64,000 nucleotides of DNA from the NCBI GenBank assembly GCA_040399685.1, contig JBBART010000001.1:62001-126000 (forward strand). The letters are read 5' to 3'. The DNA is from CAIQQQ01 sp040399685. GTDB taxonomy: Bacteria; Pseudomonadota; Alphaproteobacteria; Acetobacterales; Acetobacteraceae. Below the pieces are notes generated by a model. It was not told the origin of the DNA, searched no databases, and worked only from the letters and a program-made list of their open reading frames with translations. A program made the translations under genes and the position numbers. Positions 16,214 through 25,329 of this stretch are shown one piece after another; position 1 is the first letter of the stretch; each line of letters starts with the position of its first letter.

Positions 16214-18145
16214 ATGGCACTGGCGAAACGGGCGCAGGTTGCGTCAGGACCCCGCGTGGAACACGCGCCAACGGCAAACAACGGCGACCGAGGCGCGGCG
16301 CAGGCCGATGTCCAGCGCCGCCGCGCACGCACCTTCGCGCGCCAGCAAAAGATTGCCGAACGCGTCGCCGCAGCCACCGCGCAGATGGCCTCGGGCATCA
16401 GCCAGACAGCAGCCGCCGCGCAAGAGTTGCGCACCTCCATGGAGCTGATTGCCGCTGGGGCAGAGCAGGCTTCCAGCGCAGCGCAGTTGTCGCTGACCGC
16501 CGTGACCAACATCGCCTCTGGTATCGTTCAGGCCAAGGAGAAGGCCGATTTCTCACGTCAGAAGGCCGAGGCGTTGCAGGGCCTTCTTGCCGATCTGAAC
16601 ACCCAGATCGCGGCATCCGTCACCAATATTGAAACCGGTGCCAACCGCCAGCTTGCCTCTGTCCAGATGGTTGTCGAACTTGAGAAGCAGGCCGCCAATA
16701 TTGGCGAGATCGTCAAGGCGGTTGCCCGTATCGCCGACCAGACCAACTTGCTTGCCCTCAATGCCGCGATCGAGGCCGCCCGGGCCGGCCAGCACGGCAA
16801 GGGCTTCGCGGTCGTTGCCGATGAGGTGCGCACATTGGCGGAGACGTCCGAAAAGAGCGCCCGCGATATTCAGGACCTTGTTGGTCAGATTCAGGGCGAA
16901 GTGAAGACCATCGCCGACGGCATCAACGGCGCCGCGGCTGCTGCGCGGGCCGAGGTCGAGAAGGGCAAGATCGTCACCGTCCAGCTTGCCAAGGCGCGTA
17001 CCGACATGGTCGGGATCATGGCGGGCAGTACTGAAATTGCCACCGCCGCCCAGCAGGCCGATCTTGCTGTGAAGGACGCCCAGAAAGGCTCCGAGCAGAT
17101 TGCCACCGCGGCCACCGAACAATCTGCCGCGTGTGATGCGGCGCTGAAGACGGTGGACCAGCAGACCCAGGCCCTCGACCAAAGTCAGAGCGCATCCGAG
17201 GAGCTTTCGACTCTCGCCGATGAGTTGAAGAACAGCACCGACATCTCCAAGAGTGCCGAGGAGATGGCGTCCGCAGCGGAACAGTTGTCCTCGGCCGTGC
17301 AGGAGATCAGCGGCGCTGCTGCCCAGATTATGGAGGCAATCGAGCAGATCAGCAAAGGCTCCCAGCAGGCATCGGCAGCGGCCCAGCAATCCAGCGCGGG
17401 CAACAGCCAGATCGAAAAGGGTGCCACGCTGTCGCGGGTGCGGGCAACCGCGGGCCTTGAGGCCGGCAACGCGATCTCTGAATTGGTGAAGGCGAGCCGC
17501 GCGGCTGTCGACGAACTCATCGTGGGCGTTTCCAAGTCGCTTGAGGAAACCAACAAGAGCACCCAGCTCATCACCACGCTGGAGCAGGTCAGCCGCAGGA
17601 TCGACAAGATCGTCGACTCCATCACCACTGTCTCGATCCAGACCAACATGCTGGCCATCAACGGCTCGATCGAAGCCGCCCGGGCCGGCGAGTTTGGCAA
17701 GGGCTTTATGGTGGTCTCGACCGACATCCGCAACCTGGCGCGGGAGTCGGCTGAGAATGCTGACCGCATCAAGGATCTTGTCAAAGCCACCCAGGACCAG
17801 ATCGTCGCCGTGCGTCGCGACCTGGAGCAGATTGCCTTGGCGGCGGAGCAGGAAGTCCAGAAGAACAAGGCCATCACCACCAACCTGGCCACGGTGGAGC
17901 AGGACATGGCTGTGGTGCTGAATGCCAACGGCGAAATTCTGAAGGGGTGCGAGGTTATTCTGGTGGCCGTACAGGAGGCGCAGAAGGCCACCCAGCAGAT
18001 CGCCATGGCTGCCGATGAGGCCAACAGGGGCGCCAATGAGGCGGCCGGTGCTGCCCGCCAGCAGTCCAAGGGCGCCGAAGAACTGGCCGCCGCTGTCGAG
18101 GAGGTCGCCTCTTTGGCTGATGAGCTTCAGAACTCGCGCGATTGA
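16214..18145 (+). CDS. Soluble methyl-accepting chemotaxis protein with two signalling tips
   Basis: A 643-residue receptor with no transmembrane helix and no recognisable sensor domain. It is nearly all coiled coil, rich in Ala, Gln and Glu. Two separate MCP hairpin tips are visible: one near residue 185 (QTNLLALNAAIEAARAG, followed by GKGFAVVADEVRTLAE) and a second near residue 485 (QTNMLAINGSIEAARAG, followed by GKGFMVVSTDIRNLAR). Each is followed by a return helix. A normal MCP has one tip that binds CheW and CheA; here one chain appears to carry two. The ATG follows GGAGG by five bases; a TTG at 16202 is less likely. It is the first gene of the operon. No C-terminal CheR/CheB tether pentapeptide is evident. 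Confidence 0.88.
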   Translation: MALAKRAQVASGPRVEHAPTANNGDRGAAQADVQRRRARTFARQQKIAERVAAATAQMASGISQTAAAAQELRTSMELIAAGAEQASSAAQLSLTAVTNIASGIVQAKEKADFSRQKAEALQGLLADLNTQIAASVTNIETGANRQLASVQMVVELEKQAANIGEIVKAVARIADQTNLLALNAAIEAARAGQHGKGFAVVADEVRTLAETSEKSARDIQDLVGQIQGEVKTIADGINGAAAAARAEVEKGKIVTVQLAKARTDMVGIMAGSTEIATAAQQADLAVKDAQKGSEQIATAATEQSAACDAALKTVDQQTQALDQSQSASEELSTLADELKNSTDISKSAEEMASAAEQLSSAVQEISGAAAQIMEAIEQISKGSQQASAAAQQSSAGNSQIEKGATLSRVRATAGLEAGNAISELVKASRAAVDELIVGVSKSLEETNKSTQLITTLEQVSRRIDKIVDSITTVSIQTNMLAINGSIEAARAGEFGKGFMVVSTDIRNLARESAENADRIKDLVKATQDQIVAVRRDLEQIALAAEQEVQKNKAITTNLATVEQDMAVVLNANGEILKGCEVILVAVQEAQKATQQIAMAADEANRGANEAAGAARQQSKGAEELAAAVEEVASLADELQNSRD

Positions 18146-18162
18146 GCCGGAAGGGCACGATC

Positions 18163-19725
18163 ATGGACATGCAAACCGACGCGGCCGACACGCCGCCGCT
18201 GCCCGCTTCCGTATCGCTCGGCGCTGACTCCCGCCAATACGTCACCTTTCTGATCGACGACGGCATCTTTGCGGTGCCGCTCGCTGAGGTGCAGGAGATC
18301 ATCCGTATGCCTGAGATCGTCCAGGTGCCGCTCAGCCATGCAAGCCTGGTTGGATTGGCGAACCTGCGCGGCACGGTGATGTCCATCACCAGCCTGCGCC
18401 GGATCTTCCGCTATCCGGATCTGGTTCATGATGACGCCACCCGCGTGGTGGTGATCAACCAGGGAATCCCGGTGGGTCTTGTGGTGGACCGCATGTCGGC
18501 GGTGGTGACGGCGGAGCCTGATCAGATTGAGAATGTCAGCTCGATCGAGGGCACCATCAACACTGATTTGTTGCGCGGTATGATCAAGGCCACCGATGGC
18601 CGTGGCATGATCATGATCCTGGACCCCATCCGTCTCGTCGACAGCGAGTTTGGCTCGGGTGGCCGTCGTGCGGAGCAGGTCCGCACCAATGCCGCCGAAG
18701 TCGAGGCCGAGCGCGCGGCCGAGATAACCGATGAACTGCAACTGGTGAGTTTTGAGGTGGCTGGGCAGGAATATGCCCTGGAAATCGAGAACGTGCAGGA
18801 GATCGTCCAGGTTCCAGAGCGCATCAACCGTGTTCCGAAAACTGACTCCCATGTGCTCGGCGTGATGACACTGCGCAACCGACTGCTGCCATTGGTGAGC
18901 CTTCGGGAGATGTTCGGTCTCGGGGCCGTGCCGCTGGATGAGCGCAACAAGATCGTTGTTGTTCCGCTGCCCGATCACACGTCGGTGGGCATTGTGATGG
19001 ATCAGGTCAAGGAGGTCCTGCGGGTCAATCGCAATCTGCTTGATCCGGTGCCCCCGTTGATGCGCGACGGCGATGGGGGGGGCGATATCCAGGGAATCTG
19101 TCGATTGAACGCCGGCAAGCGGCTGGTGTCCGTGCTGTCCGCCGAGGCGCTGTTTGAGAATGAAACCGTACGTCGCGCGGCTGCTGTGGCCGAGGCTGGC
19201 GAACAGGAGGACGGTGCCATGACCCAGGAAAATGTGCGCGGTGCCGGCACGCTCGAAGAGGAAGAACAGTTTGTGGTCTTCCGCCTCGCGCAGGAGGAAT
19301 ACGGCGTGCCGATCGGCGCGGTGCAGGAGATCGTCCGCGTGCCGGAGCATCTGACCCGTCTGCCAAAGGCGCCGGCCTTCATCAAGGGCGTCGTCAACCT
19401 GCGTGGCTCGGTGTTGCCGGTCGTTGACCAGCGAACCCGCTTCGATCTTGATGACATCGAGCGCAACGACCGCCAGCGGATCATGGTGTTCACCATCGAG
19501 GGTGTGCGCACTGGCTTCATCGTTGATTCTGTCTCGGAAGTTCTCAAGATCCCACGCAGCGCCATTGGCCCGATGCCGACACTGTCTGACAAGCAGACCG
19601 ATCTCATATCGCGTGTCGCCAATCTGGAGCGGCAGGGACGGATGATCATGCTGATTGACGTTGACCATCTGCTGGAACGGCACGAGGTCGGCGCCATAGC
19701 CGAAGTCACCGCCGCCGCCGCGTAG
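18163..19725 (+). CDS. Triple-domain CheW coupling protein
   Basis: A 520-residue protein made of three consecutive CheW domains: about residues 25-165 (QYVTFLIDDGIFAVPL...VQEI), 190-335 (LQLVSFEVAGQEYALEI...VQEI) and 366-515 (QFVVFRLAQEEYGVPI...VQEI). Each has the conserved NLRG or TLRN turn after the first half. A canonical CheW is one domain of about 160 residues that links receptor tips to CheA. ATG 18163 is favoured by GGAAGG upstream; a TTG at 18142 overlapping the receptor stop is an alternative. Joined domains would fix three coupling units together in one array element. Confidence 0.9.
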   Translation: MDMQTDAADTPPLPASVSLGADSRQYVTFLIDDGIFAVPLAEVQEIIRMPEIVQVPLSHASLVGLANLRGTVMSITSLRRIFRYPDLVHDDATRVVVINQGIPVGLVVDRMSAVVTAEPDQIENVSSIEGTINTDLLRGMIKATDGRGMIMILDPIRLVDSEFGSGGRRAEQVRTNAAEVEAERAAEITDELQLVSFEVAGQEYALEIENVQEIVQVPERINRVPKTDSHVLGVMTLRNRLLPLVSLREMFGLGAVPLDERNKIVVVPLPDHTSVGIVMDQVKEVLRVNRNLLDPVPPLMRDGDGGGDIQGICRLNAGKRLVSVLSAEALFENETVRRAAAVAEAGEQEDGAMTQENVRGAGTLEEEEQFVVFRLAQEEYGVPIGAVQEIVRVPEHLTRLPKAPAFIKGVVNLRGSVLPVVDQRTRFDLDDIERNDRQRIMVFTIEGVRTGFIVDSVSEVLKIPRSAIGPMPTLSDKQTDLISRVANLERQGRMIMLIDVDHLLERHEVGAIAEVTAAAA

Positions 19726-19752
19726 TTCCTCCCCAAAGCGGACCGCCCTGCC

Positions 19753-20814
19753 ATGCTCAAGTTGTTGATCGCCGACGATTCTGCCCTGATGCGGAAGTAT
19801 CTCAGTGAGATATTCAAAGCCGAGGGCGATTTTGATGTCTCCATTGCCCGTAACGGCGCCGAGGCGTTGGCGATGGCCAAATCCTTGGCGCCGGACGTGA
19901 TAACGCTCGATGTCAATATGCCGGAGATGGACGGCATCACCTGTCTCAGCCGGATTATGGTCGAGTGCCCGAAGCCGGTCGTCATGGTCTCGTCACTTAC
20001 CAGCCAAGGCGCCGAGGTGACGTTGCAGGCCCTCGCGCTGGGTGCTGTCGATTTCATCGCCAAGCCGGACGGCACAGTGTCTCTGCATATCGACAAGATC
20101 AGTGCGGCGCTGGTGGCCAAGGTGCGTTGTGCCGCCAAGGCAAGGCTGCGCAAGAGCCAGGGACTACTGGAGCGGGTGAAATTTGGCACCCGCACAGCGG
20201 CGGCGTCTCTGCAGCGGGCGGCATCAAAGCCGATGGGGCCAATCCGTGGGGTTGTCCTGATCGGCGTATCGACCGGAGGGCCGGGCGCACTTGAGGCGAT
20301 TGTGCCCCGGCTTCCTGCCTGGTTTCCCTGGCCCGTCCTCGTTGCCCAACATATGCCGCAGAGCTTCACCAACGTATTTGCCAATCGCATCGACGGCATC
20401 TCGAATCTGGATGTGGTCGAGGTCTCGCAACCGATGCCGTTGCGTGCCGGCACGGTCTATGTCGGCCGCGGCGATGCTGATCTTGTGCTTGGAAAACGTG
20501 CCGGCGTGCTGACCGCGATCCCGATGCCGGCCTCGGGCAGGCATCTCTGGCATCCGAGCGTTGAGCGTCTCGTGACAAGTGCCTTGGAGCACGTTGACGC
20601 GAAAAGGTTGATGGGCGTCATGCTGACCGGAATGGGCGATGACGGTGCTGTGGCCATGGCGGAGCTAAAGGCCCGTGGCGGCCGTACCATCGCTGAATCT
20701 GAGGACACCGCAATCGTCTGGGGAATGCCAGGTGAGTTGGTCAAGCTGGGTGGCGCGAGCCTTGTGCTGCCGGTCGATCGGATTGCCGATCAAATGCATC
20801 AATGGGTGAACTGA
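19753..20814 (+). CDS. cheB: CheB, receptor protein-glutamate methylesterase/deamidase
   Basis: A 353-residue two-domain protein. The N-terminal receiver has the acidic pocket (IADDS) and phospho-acceptor Asp in ITLDVNMPEMDG. The C-terminal methylesterase has the catalytic Ser in GVSTGGPGALE, His in VAQHMPQSFT and Asp in TGMGDDGA. When phosphorylated by CheA it removes methyl groups from receptor glutamates, opposing CheR. The gene lies 27 bases after the triple CheW with a weak ribosome binding site. All catalytic residues are present, so adaptation is probably functional. Confidence 0.94.
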   Translation: MLKLLIADDSALMRKYLSEIFKAEGDFDVSIARNGAEALAMAKSLAPDVITLDVNMPEMDGITCLSRIMVECPKPVVMVSSLTSQGAEVTLQALALGAVDFIAKPDGTVSLHIDKISAALVAKVRCAAKARLRKSQGLLERVKFGTRTAAASLQRAASKPMGPIRGVVLIGVSTGGPGALEAIVPRLPAWFPWPVLVAQHMPQSFTNVFANRIDGISNLDVVEVSQPMPLRAGTVYVGRGDADLVLGKRAGVLTAIPMPASGRHLWHPSVERLVTSALEHVDAKRLMGVMLTGMGDDGAVAMAELKARGGRTIAESEDTAIVWGMPGELVKLGGASLVLPVDRIADQMHQWVN

Positions 20815-20815
20815 C

Positions 20816-21442
20816 ATGGCATTCGTAAGGGCCACCACCACTACACCGCCACCGCCGCCGTTGGAGCCGACGGATCAGCTGCTGGCCTTGCTCACGGACG
20901 GCGATGTGGCACAGCGGCGCCACGCCGCTCGTACCTTGTCGCGAGATCCGGACACTGCCCTCGCCCTCGTTGCCAGGTTGGAGCAGGAAGACGACAAGGG
21001 CGTTCGTGACGCTTTGTTCGGAAGTCTCGTCAAGATCGGCGGCGTGCAGACCGCTGGCCTGGTTGCCGGGTTGTTGCGCAGTGAGGATGCCAGCTTGCGT
21101 GGAGGTGCTGTGGAGGCCCTCAAGCAGATGCGCGATGATGCCGTCCCGGTTCTGGACACCCTGCTGGGTGACAGCGACTCCGATACCCGCCTGCTGGCCG
21201 TAGAGGTGACGCGGCAATGGCCAGGCCCGACGGCTATTCCCCGGCTGCTGCGCGTCATGGAGAACGACCCGCATGTGAATGTCTGCGGCGCTGCCGTCGA
21301 CGTGGTGACCGAACTCGGCACACAGGACCTGCTTCTCGCGCTGGCAGCCCTGCGTGTTCGCTTCGCCAGCGACGAGTTCCTGGTCTTTGCCGTCGATGTC
21401 GCGTGCTCACGCATCCATGCCGCGATCGAGACTGCCGAATGA
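20816..21442 (+). CDS. HEAT-repeat protein of the chemosensory operon
   Basis: A 208-residue alpha-helical solenoid. Repeats of about 30 residues are visible from residue 20 to 180, such as QRRHAARTLSRDPDTALALV, RGGAVEALKQMRDDAVPVL and TRLLAVEVTRQW. A proline-rich N-terminal tail (TTPPPPPLEP) precedes them. HEAT solenoids are protein-docking surfaces, with no catalysis expected. Placement between cheB and cheR, one base after the first and overlapping the second, suggests it binds an adaptation enzyme, a receptor or the downstream output. No such component exists in the textbook chemotaxis set. Confidence 0.8.
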   Translation: MAFVRATTTTPPPPPLEPTDQLLALLTDGDVAQRRHAARTLSRDPDTALALVARLEQEDDKGVRDALFGSLVKIGGVQTAGLVAGLLRSEDASLRGGAVEALKQMRDDAVPVLDTLLGDSDSDTRLLAVEVTRQWPGPTAIPRLLRVMENDPHVNVCGAAVDVVTELGTQDLLLALAALRVRFASDEFLVFAVDVACSRIHAAIETAE

Positions 21443-22314
21443 GCTTTGCGATGTCCCAACGTCCGGCCTCCGACATGATCGTTATATCGGCATCAGAGTA
21501 TCAAAAGTTCTGCGAATTTTTCTATCGCAGGACTGGAATGATGTTTGGAGAGAACAAGCGCTATTACGTGGACAAGCGCCTCATTGAAAGAATCGTCAAA
21601 TCCAACGCCGGAAGCTTCATTCGATATTTTGAGTTGTTGCGGCGGCACGATGCCAGCGATGAAATTGAGCGCCTGATCAATCTGTTCACAGTCAACGAGA
21701 CCCATTTTTACCGGGAGGATCACCAGCTTGATTGCCTGGCGAAGTCAATCCTGCCCGAACTCGTCGCCGACCGCCGCAAGGGGGATAGGCTTCGTATATG
21801 GTCGATGCCCTGCTCCACCGGTGAGGAGCCCTATTCGATTGCGATCTACCTTCTGGAAAACTGGCCGCAGGTGGACGATTACGATATCGAGATCGTTGCG
21901 TCTGACATCGATACAAACGTTCTGCGCGCAGCCGAGGCCGGCGTTTACGATGTCAGGTCGCTGCATCGCCTGGATCGCGCTCTTGTGCAGCGCTACTTCG
22001 TCCCGGCTGGGGCCGACGGCTTTCGTCTTGTCGACGCGGTCCGGGATTCTGTGCGCTTTACCCGGGTTAACGCCAGCGAGCCTGATGCCATGCGCGGCTT
22101 TACCAACCTGGATGTGATCTTCTGCCGCAATATGCTGATTTATTTCGACGATGTGTCGCGCCGGCAGACTGTTGAGTCGTTCTACGACAGCCTCAAGCAA
22201 GGCGGCTTTATCTGCCTGGGACATTCGGAATCCATGAGTCGGATTTCCTCGCTGTTCACGATCAGGAAGTTTCCACAGGCGATCGTCTACCAAAAATGCG
22301 GAGGTCCACGGTGA
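21439..22314 (+). CDS. cheR: CheR, receptor protein-glutamate methyltransferase
   Basis: A 291-residue S-adenosylmethionine-dependent methyltransferase. ATG 21439 overlaps the HEAT gene stop (ATGA); a longer upstream frame is clearly non-native. It has the all-helical N-terminal domain, FTVNETHFYRE, the SAM-binding loop IWSMPCSTGEEPYSIAIYL, VASDID and the DVIFCRNMLIYFD block. It methylates receptor glutamates, the counterpart of CheB. No TPR extension is present. Confidence 0.94.
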   Translation: MSFAMSQRPASDMIVISASEYQKFCEFFYRRTGMMFGENKRYYVDKRLIERIVKSNAGSFIRYFELLRRHDASDEIERLINLFTVNETHFYREDHQLDCLAKSILPELVADRRKGDRLRIWSMPCSTGEEPYSIAIYLLENWPQVDDYDIEIVASDIDTNVLRAAEAGVYDVRSLHRLDRALVQRYFVPAGADGFRLVDAVRDSVRFTRVNASEPDAMRGFTNLDVIFCRNMLIYFDDVSRRQTVESFYDSLKQGGFICLGHSESMSRISSLFTIRKFPQAIVYQKCGGPR

Positions 22315-22733
22315 GCATAAACATGCCAGACCCGACTGTGCTGCCCGGCGGAAACGCCCCGGCCCACATCCTTGTCATTGATGACGCAACGGTGGTCCGG
22401 CTGTATTACCACCAGATCCTCGAAGCGGCGGGTTATCAGGTCGATGAGGCGTTCAACGGTTTGGAGGGGCTGGAGAAGGCTGTTCAGACCCCGTTTGACC
22501 TGTTTATCGTCGATGTGAACATGCCGATCATGGACGGTTACGCTTTCCTGCATGCGCTGCGCCGCGAGCCTGGCCCCCGCACTGTGCCGGCCATGATGAC
22601 GACCACTGAAGCCACCGCCGCAGATCATCGTGCCGCGCTTGAGGCCGGCGCGAATGCCTATCTCGTCAAGCCGGTTGCCCGTGAACAGCTGTCCCTGTAC
22701 GCTGCAGCGATGCTCGGCAGGAGCATCCCATGA
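22311..22733 (+). CDS. cheY: CheY-like single-domain response regulator (first)
   Basis: A 140-residue receiver protein. The start is GTG 22311, overlapping the cheR stop and six bases after GGAGG. Acidic pocket (VIDDA), phospho-acceptor Asp in FIVDVNMPIMDG, the Thr in MTTTEA and Lys in LVKPVA are all present, so phosphorylation by CheA is expected. A 20-residue non-conserved N-terminal extension precedes the receiver. It overlaps cheA (ATGA). Confidence 0.92.
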   Translation: MSINMPDPTVLPGGNAPAHILVIDDATVVRLYYHQILEAAGYQVDEAFNGLEGLEKAVQTPFDLFIVDVNMPIMDGYAFLHALRREPGPRTVPAMMTTTEATAADHRAALEAGANAYLVKPVAREQLSLYAAAMLGRSIP

Positions 22734-25036
22734 ACGAATTGCTCGTCCAGTTCGTCCTCGAGGCGCGCGACCTTTTGCGCGATGCGGGCGAAGACCTGAT
22801 GGCGTTGGAACGCCACCCCGGCGATGAAGACGCGATCAACCGCCTGTTCCGTTCGGTTCATACCCTCAAGAAATCATCCGGGCTGTTCGAGGCGCAACCG
22901 CTGACCCGCATCTTGCATGTGCTCGAGGACATCTTCCAGTCGGTGCGCGAGCGCAAGATCTCGGTCACCCCGGAACTTGCCGATCTTGCGCTCAAGATAT
23001 TTGACCAGGCCAGCCAGTGGATCGACGATCTCGATCAGCACGCGGCCTTGCCAGACGGCGCCGGGGCGATCGCTGGAGACCTCGTTGCCGAGTTGCGGAC
23101 GCGCTATGGCCATCGGGCAGATGAACCGCTGCCCGGAAACAGCGGCGGGGAGCCGCCTGCGTATGCCCCGTTGGCTGATCTGGCGCGATGGTTTTCCCGC
23201 TATGCCCTGATTGCAGCTTCAGGTGCGGCACGCGAAGGCCAACTGCGGCTGATTTCCTATCAGCCAGAGGAAGGGTGCTTTTTCCGTGGTGAGGACCCGC
23301 TGCATCTTGCGATGCAGATCCCGGGTCTGCAGGCGCTTGGCATCGCGCAGCGCGCCCCTTGGGCGCTGCTGACCGATCTCGATCCGTTCAACGCGAATCT
23401 TGATTTTCATGCGCTGTCGACGGCGGATCGCCCCACTCTTGATGCGCTGTTCCGTTACGTGCCCGAGCAGGTCACGATCACCGAACTTGGGGCCTCGTCC
23501 CTGCTCGGCTTGGCCGCCCCCGCTGCGCCGGATCGTGCCTTGCCGCCTGTCGTGCTGACGCTGCTGCGGGATCAGATCAGTCTTCTCACCATGGAGGCGC
23601 CAGCCGAGGAGTTCTATGGCCGGGTCGGCGCGGCTGCCTGCGTTGCGGCGAATGCGCTTCGGTCAGCGAGGCGGTTCGATGTCGCGCCGGTGCTTGAGGC
23701 TGCCTGTGCCGAGGCGCTTTCCTCAGGGCAGGCAGCGCCTTTGCGTGTCGCGATCGCCGACATACTGGAGGCTTTGTCCAAGCCTCAATTCGTCGAGAAC
23801 CACCCGCGGGACGAGGGACGCACGGTGGCCCAGCCCGGTCAGTCCAGCGCCACCGAGCGGCTGCCGCAGCGCACTCTGCGCGTTGACCAGGAGAAGGTTG
23901 ATCAGCTGATGAACCTCATCGGCGAACTTGTGGTTGCCAAGAACAGCCTGCCATTTCTCGCCCGGCGTGCGGAGATGCATTACGGCGTGCGCGATCTTGG
24001 GCGCGAGATCAAGGACCAGTACGGCGTCATTGACCGCATCGCTCAGGAACTGCAATCGGCTGTGATGTCGGTGCGCATGATGCCGGTTGGTCAGGTCTTT
24101 CAACGCTTCCCCCGACTGGTCCGCGACCTGTCGCGCAAGTTGGGCAAGGAGGTCGATCTCGTCATCCAGGGTGAGGATACCGAGGCCGATAAGAACGTCA
24201 TTGAAAATCTGTTCGATCCGCTGCTGCACATGGTGCGCAACAGCCTCGACCATGGGGTTGAGACCCCGGCCGAGCGCGCCGCCTGCGGCAAGTCGGGCAC
24301 CGCCATGGTCAAGCTTCTGGCGCGACACGAAGGCGACCAGGTGGTGTTGGAGATCGTTGATGACGGTCGCGGTATCGATCCGGAGGTGATCAAGCGGAAG
24401 GCCTATGAGCGCGGCATGTTGGATGAGGCGCGGCTTGCCACCATCACCGACCAGGAAGCCACCATGCTGGTGTTCGCGGCCGGTTTTTCCACCGCCGAAA
24501 CGGTCTCGGACGTTTCCGGTCGTGGGGTTGGCATGGATGTGGTTCGCAACGCCGTGGAGAAGGCGGGCGGGCGGATCTCGATGACCAGCACCAAGGGTGT
24601 TGGCACCACCGTCCGCCTGAATCTGCCCCTCAGCATGGCGGTCAGCCGGGTGATGACGGTGGGGCTGGATGATCGCCTGTTCGGCATTCCGATGGACCTC
24701 ATTCACGGCACCGTGAAGGTTCCACGCACCGAAATCGTGTCCATCAAGGGCAGGCAGGCCTTTGTGCTGCGCGATCGCGTGGTGCCGTTGCTCCATCTGT
24801 CGGAGTTGCTCGACGTCCCGTCCGTGGGTGCCGCACCCGATGAGATCGCCGTGCTGGTGGTGCGTCTTGACGGCCAGACCATCGGCCTTGGGATCTCAGC
24901 CTTCGGCGAAGGCATGGAGGTTATTCTCAAGCCACTCGAAGGCATGCTGGCGAAAATTGCCGGATACGCCGGAACGGCGTTGCTGGGCGACGGCAGGGTG
25001 CTGCTCGTCCTCGACCTGAAGGAGTTGATTCAATGA
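22730..25036 (+). CDS. cheA: CheA histidine kinase
   Basis: A 768-residue kinase. Residues 1-105 are the Hpt (P1) domain, with the phosphorylated His44 in SVHTLKKSSGLF. Residues about 140-345 form an uncharacterised middle region (around CFFRGEDPL and LDPFNANLDF) in place of a standard CheY-binding P2; similar segments occur in some other proteobacterial CheA proteins. From about 382 come the P3 dimerisation helices (MNLIGELVVAKN), the P4 ATPase (HMVRNSLDHGVE, VDDGRGID, GRGVGMDVV) and a C-terminal CheW-like P5 domain. All catalytic boxes look intact. It phosphorylates the two CheY proteins and CheB of this operon. Confidence 0.94.
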   Translation: MNELLVQFVLEARDLLRDAGEDLMALERHPGDEDAINRLFRSVHTLKKSSGLFEAQPLTRILHVLEDIFQSVRERKISVTPELADLALKIFDQASQWIDDLDQHAALPDGAGAIAGDLVAELRTRYGHRADEPLPGNSGGEPPAYAPLADLARWFSRYALIAASGAAREGQLRLISYQPEEGCFFRGEDPLHLAMQIPGLQALGIAQRAPWALLTDLDPFNANLDFHALSTADRPTLDALFRYVPEQVTITELGASSLLGLAAPAAPDRALPPVVLTLLRDQISLLTMEAPAEEFYGRVGAAACVAANALRSARRFDVAPVLEAACAEALSSGQAAPLRVAIADILEALSKPQFVENHPRDEGRTVAQPGQSSATERLPQRTLRVDQEKVDQLMNLIGELVVAKNSLPFLARRAEMHYGVRDLGREIKDQYGVIDRIAQELQSAVMSVRMMPVGQVFQRFPRLVRDLSRKLGKEVDLVIQGEDTEADKNVIENLFDPLLHMVRNSLDHGVETPAERAACGKSGTAMVKLLARHEGDQVVLEIVDDGRGIDPEVIKRKAYERGMLDEARLATITDQEATMLVFAAGFSTAETVSDVSGRGVGMDVVRNAVEKAGGRISMTSTKGVGTTVRLNLPLSMAVSRVMTVGLDDRLFGIPMDLIHGTVKVPRTEIVSIKGRQAFVLRDRVVPLLHLSELLDVPSVGAAPDEIAVLVVRLDGQTIGLGISAFGEGMEVILKPLEGMLAKIAGYAGTALLGDGRVLLVLDLKELIQ

Positions 25037-25326
25037 CCATCCGGCGCGTCGACGAGACCGTGATGCTTGAAGGCGTCTGCGCCGTCGAGGAGGCGGAGAC
25101 GCTGTTGCAGGAGATTCAGTCGGGTGCTGTGCGCATCGACTGGACCGGCTGCGCCCATCTGCACACGGCCTGTTTGCAGGTGATCCTGGCGTCCGGCCTG
25201 CCGACCTGCGGCACGCCGGCGAATGGGGCCCTCGCACGCTGGCTTCCTGGTCTTGTCCCGGCCGGAAGGCTGCCAGGGAGCACCGGCTGCGCCGATCCCG
25301 AAACCGATTTTCTGACGGAGGTCTGA
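25033..25326 (+). CDS. STAS-like protein of the chemosensory operon
   Basis: A 97-residue protein overlapping the cheA stop (ATGA). The central RIDWTGCAHLHTACLQVILAS fits the beta strand and helix around the conserved site of STAS domains (anti-sigma antagonist fold), and the length matches a single STAS domain. The usual phosphorylatable serine position is not obvious, as the loop reads TGCAHLHTA. STAS proteins sometimes sit in chemosensory operons as binding adaptors. I am fairly confident of the fold and not of the role. Confidence 0.65.
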   Translation: MTIRRVDETVMLEGVCAVEEAETLLQEIQSGAVRIDWTGCAHLHTACLQVILASGLPTCGTPANGALARWLPGLVPAGRLPGSTGCADPETDFLTEV

Positions 25327-25329
25327 TCG

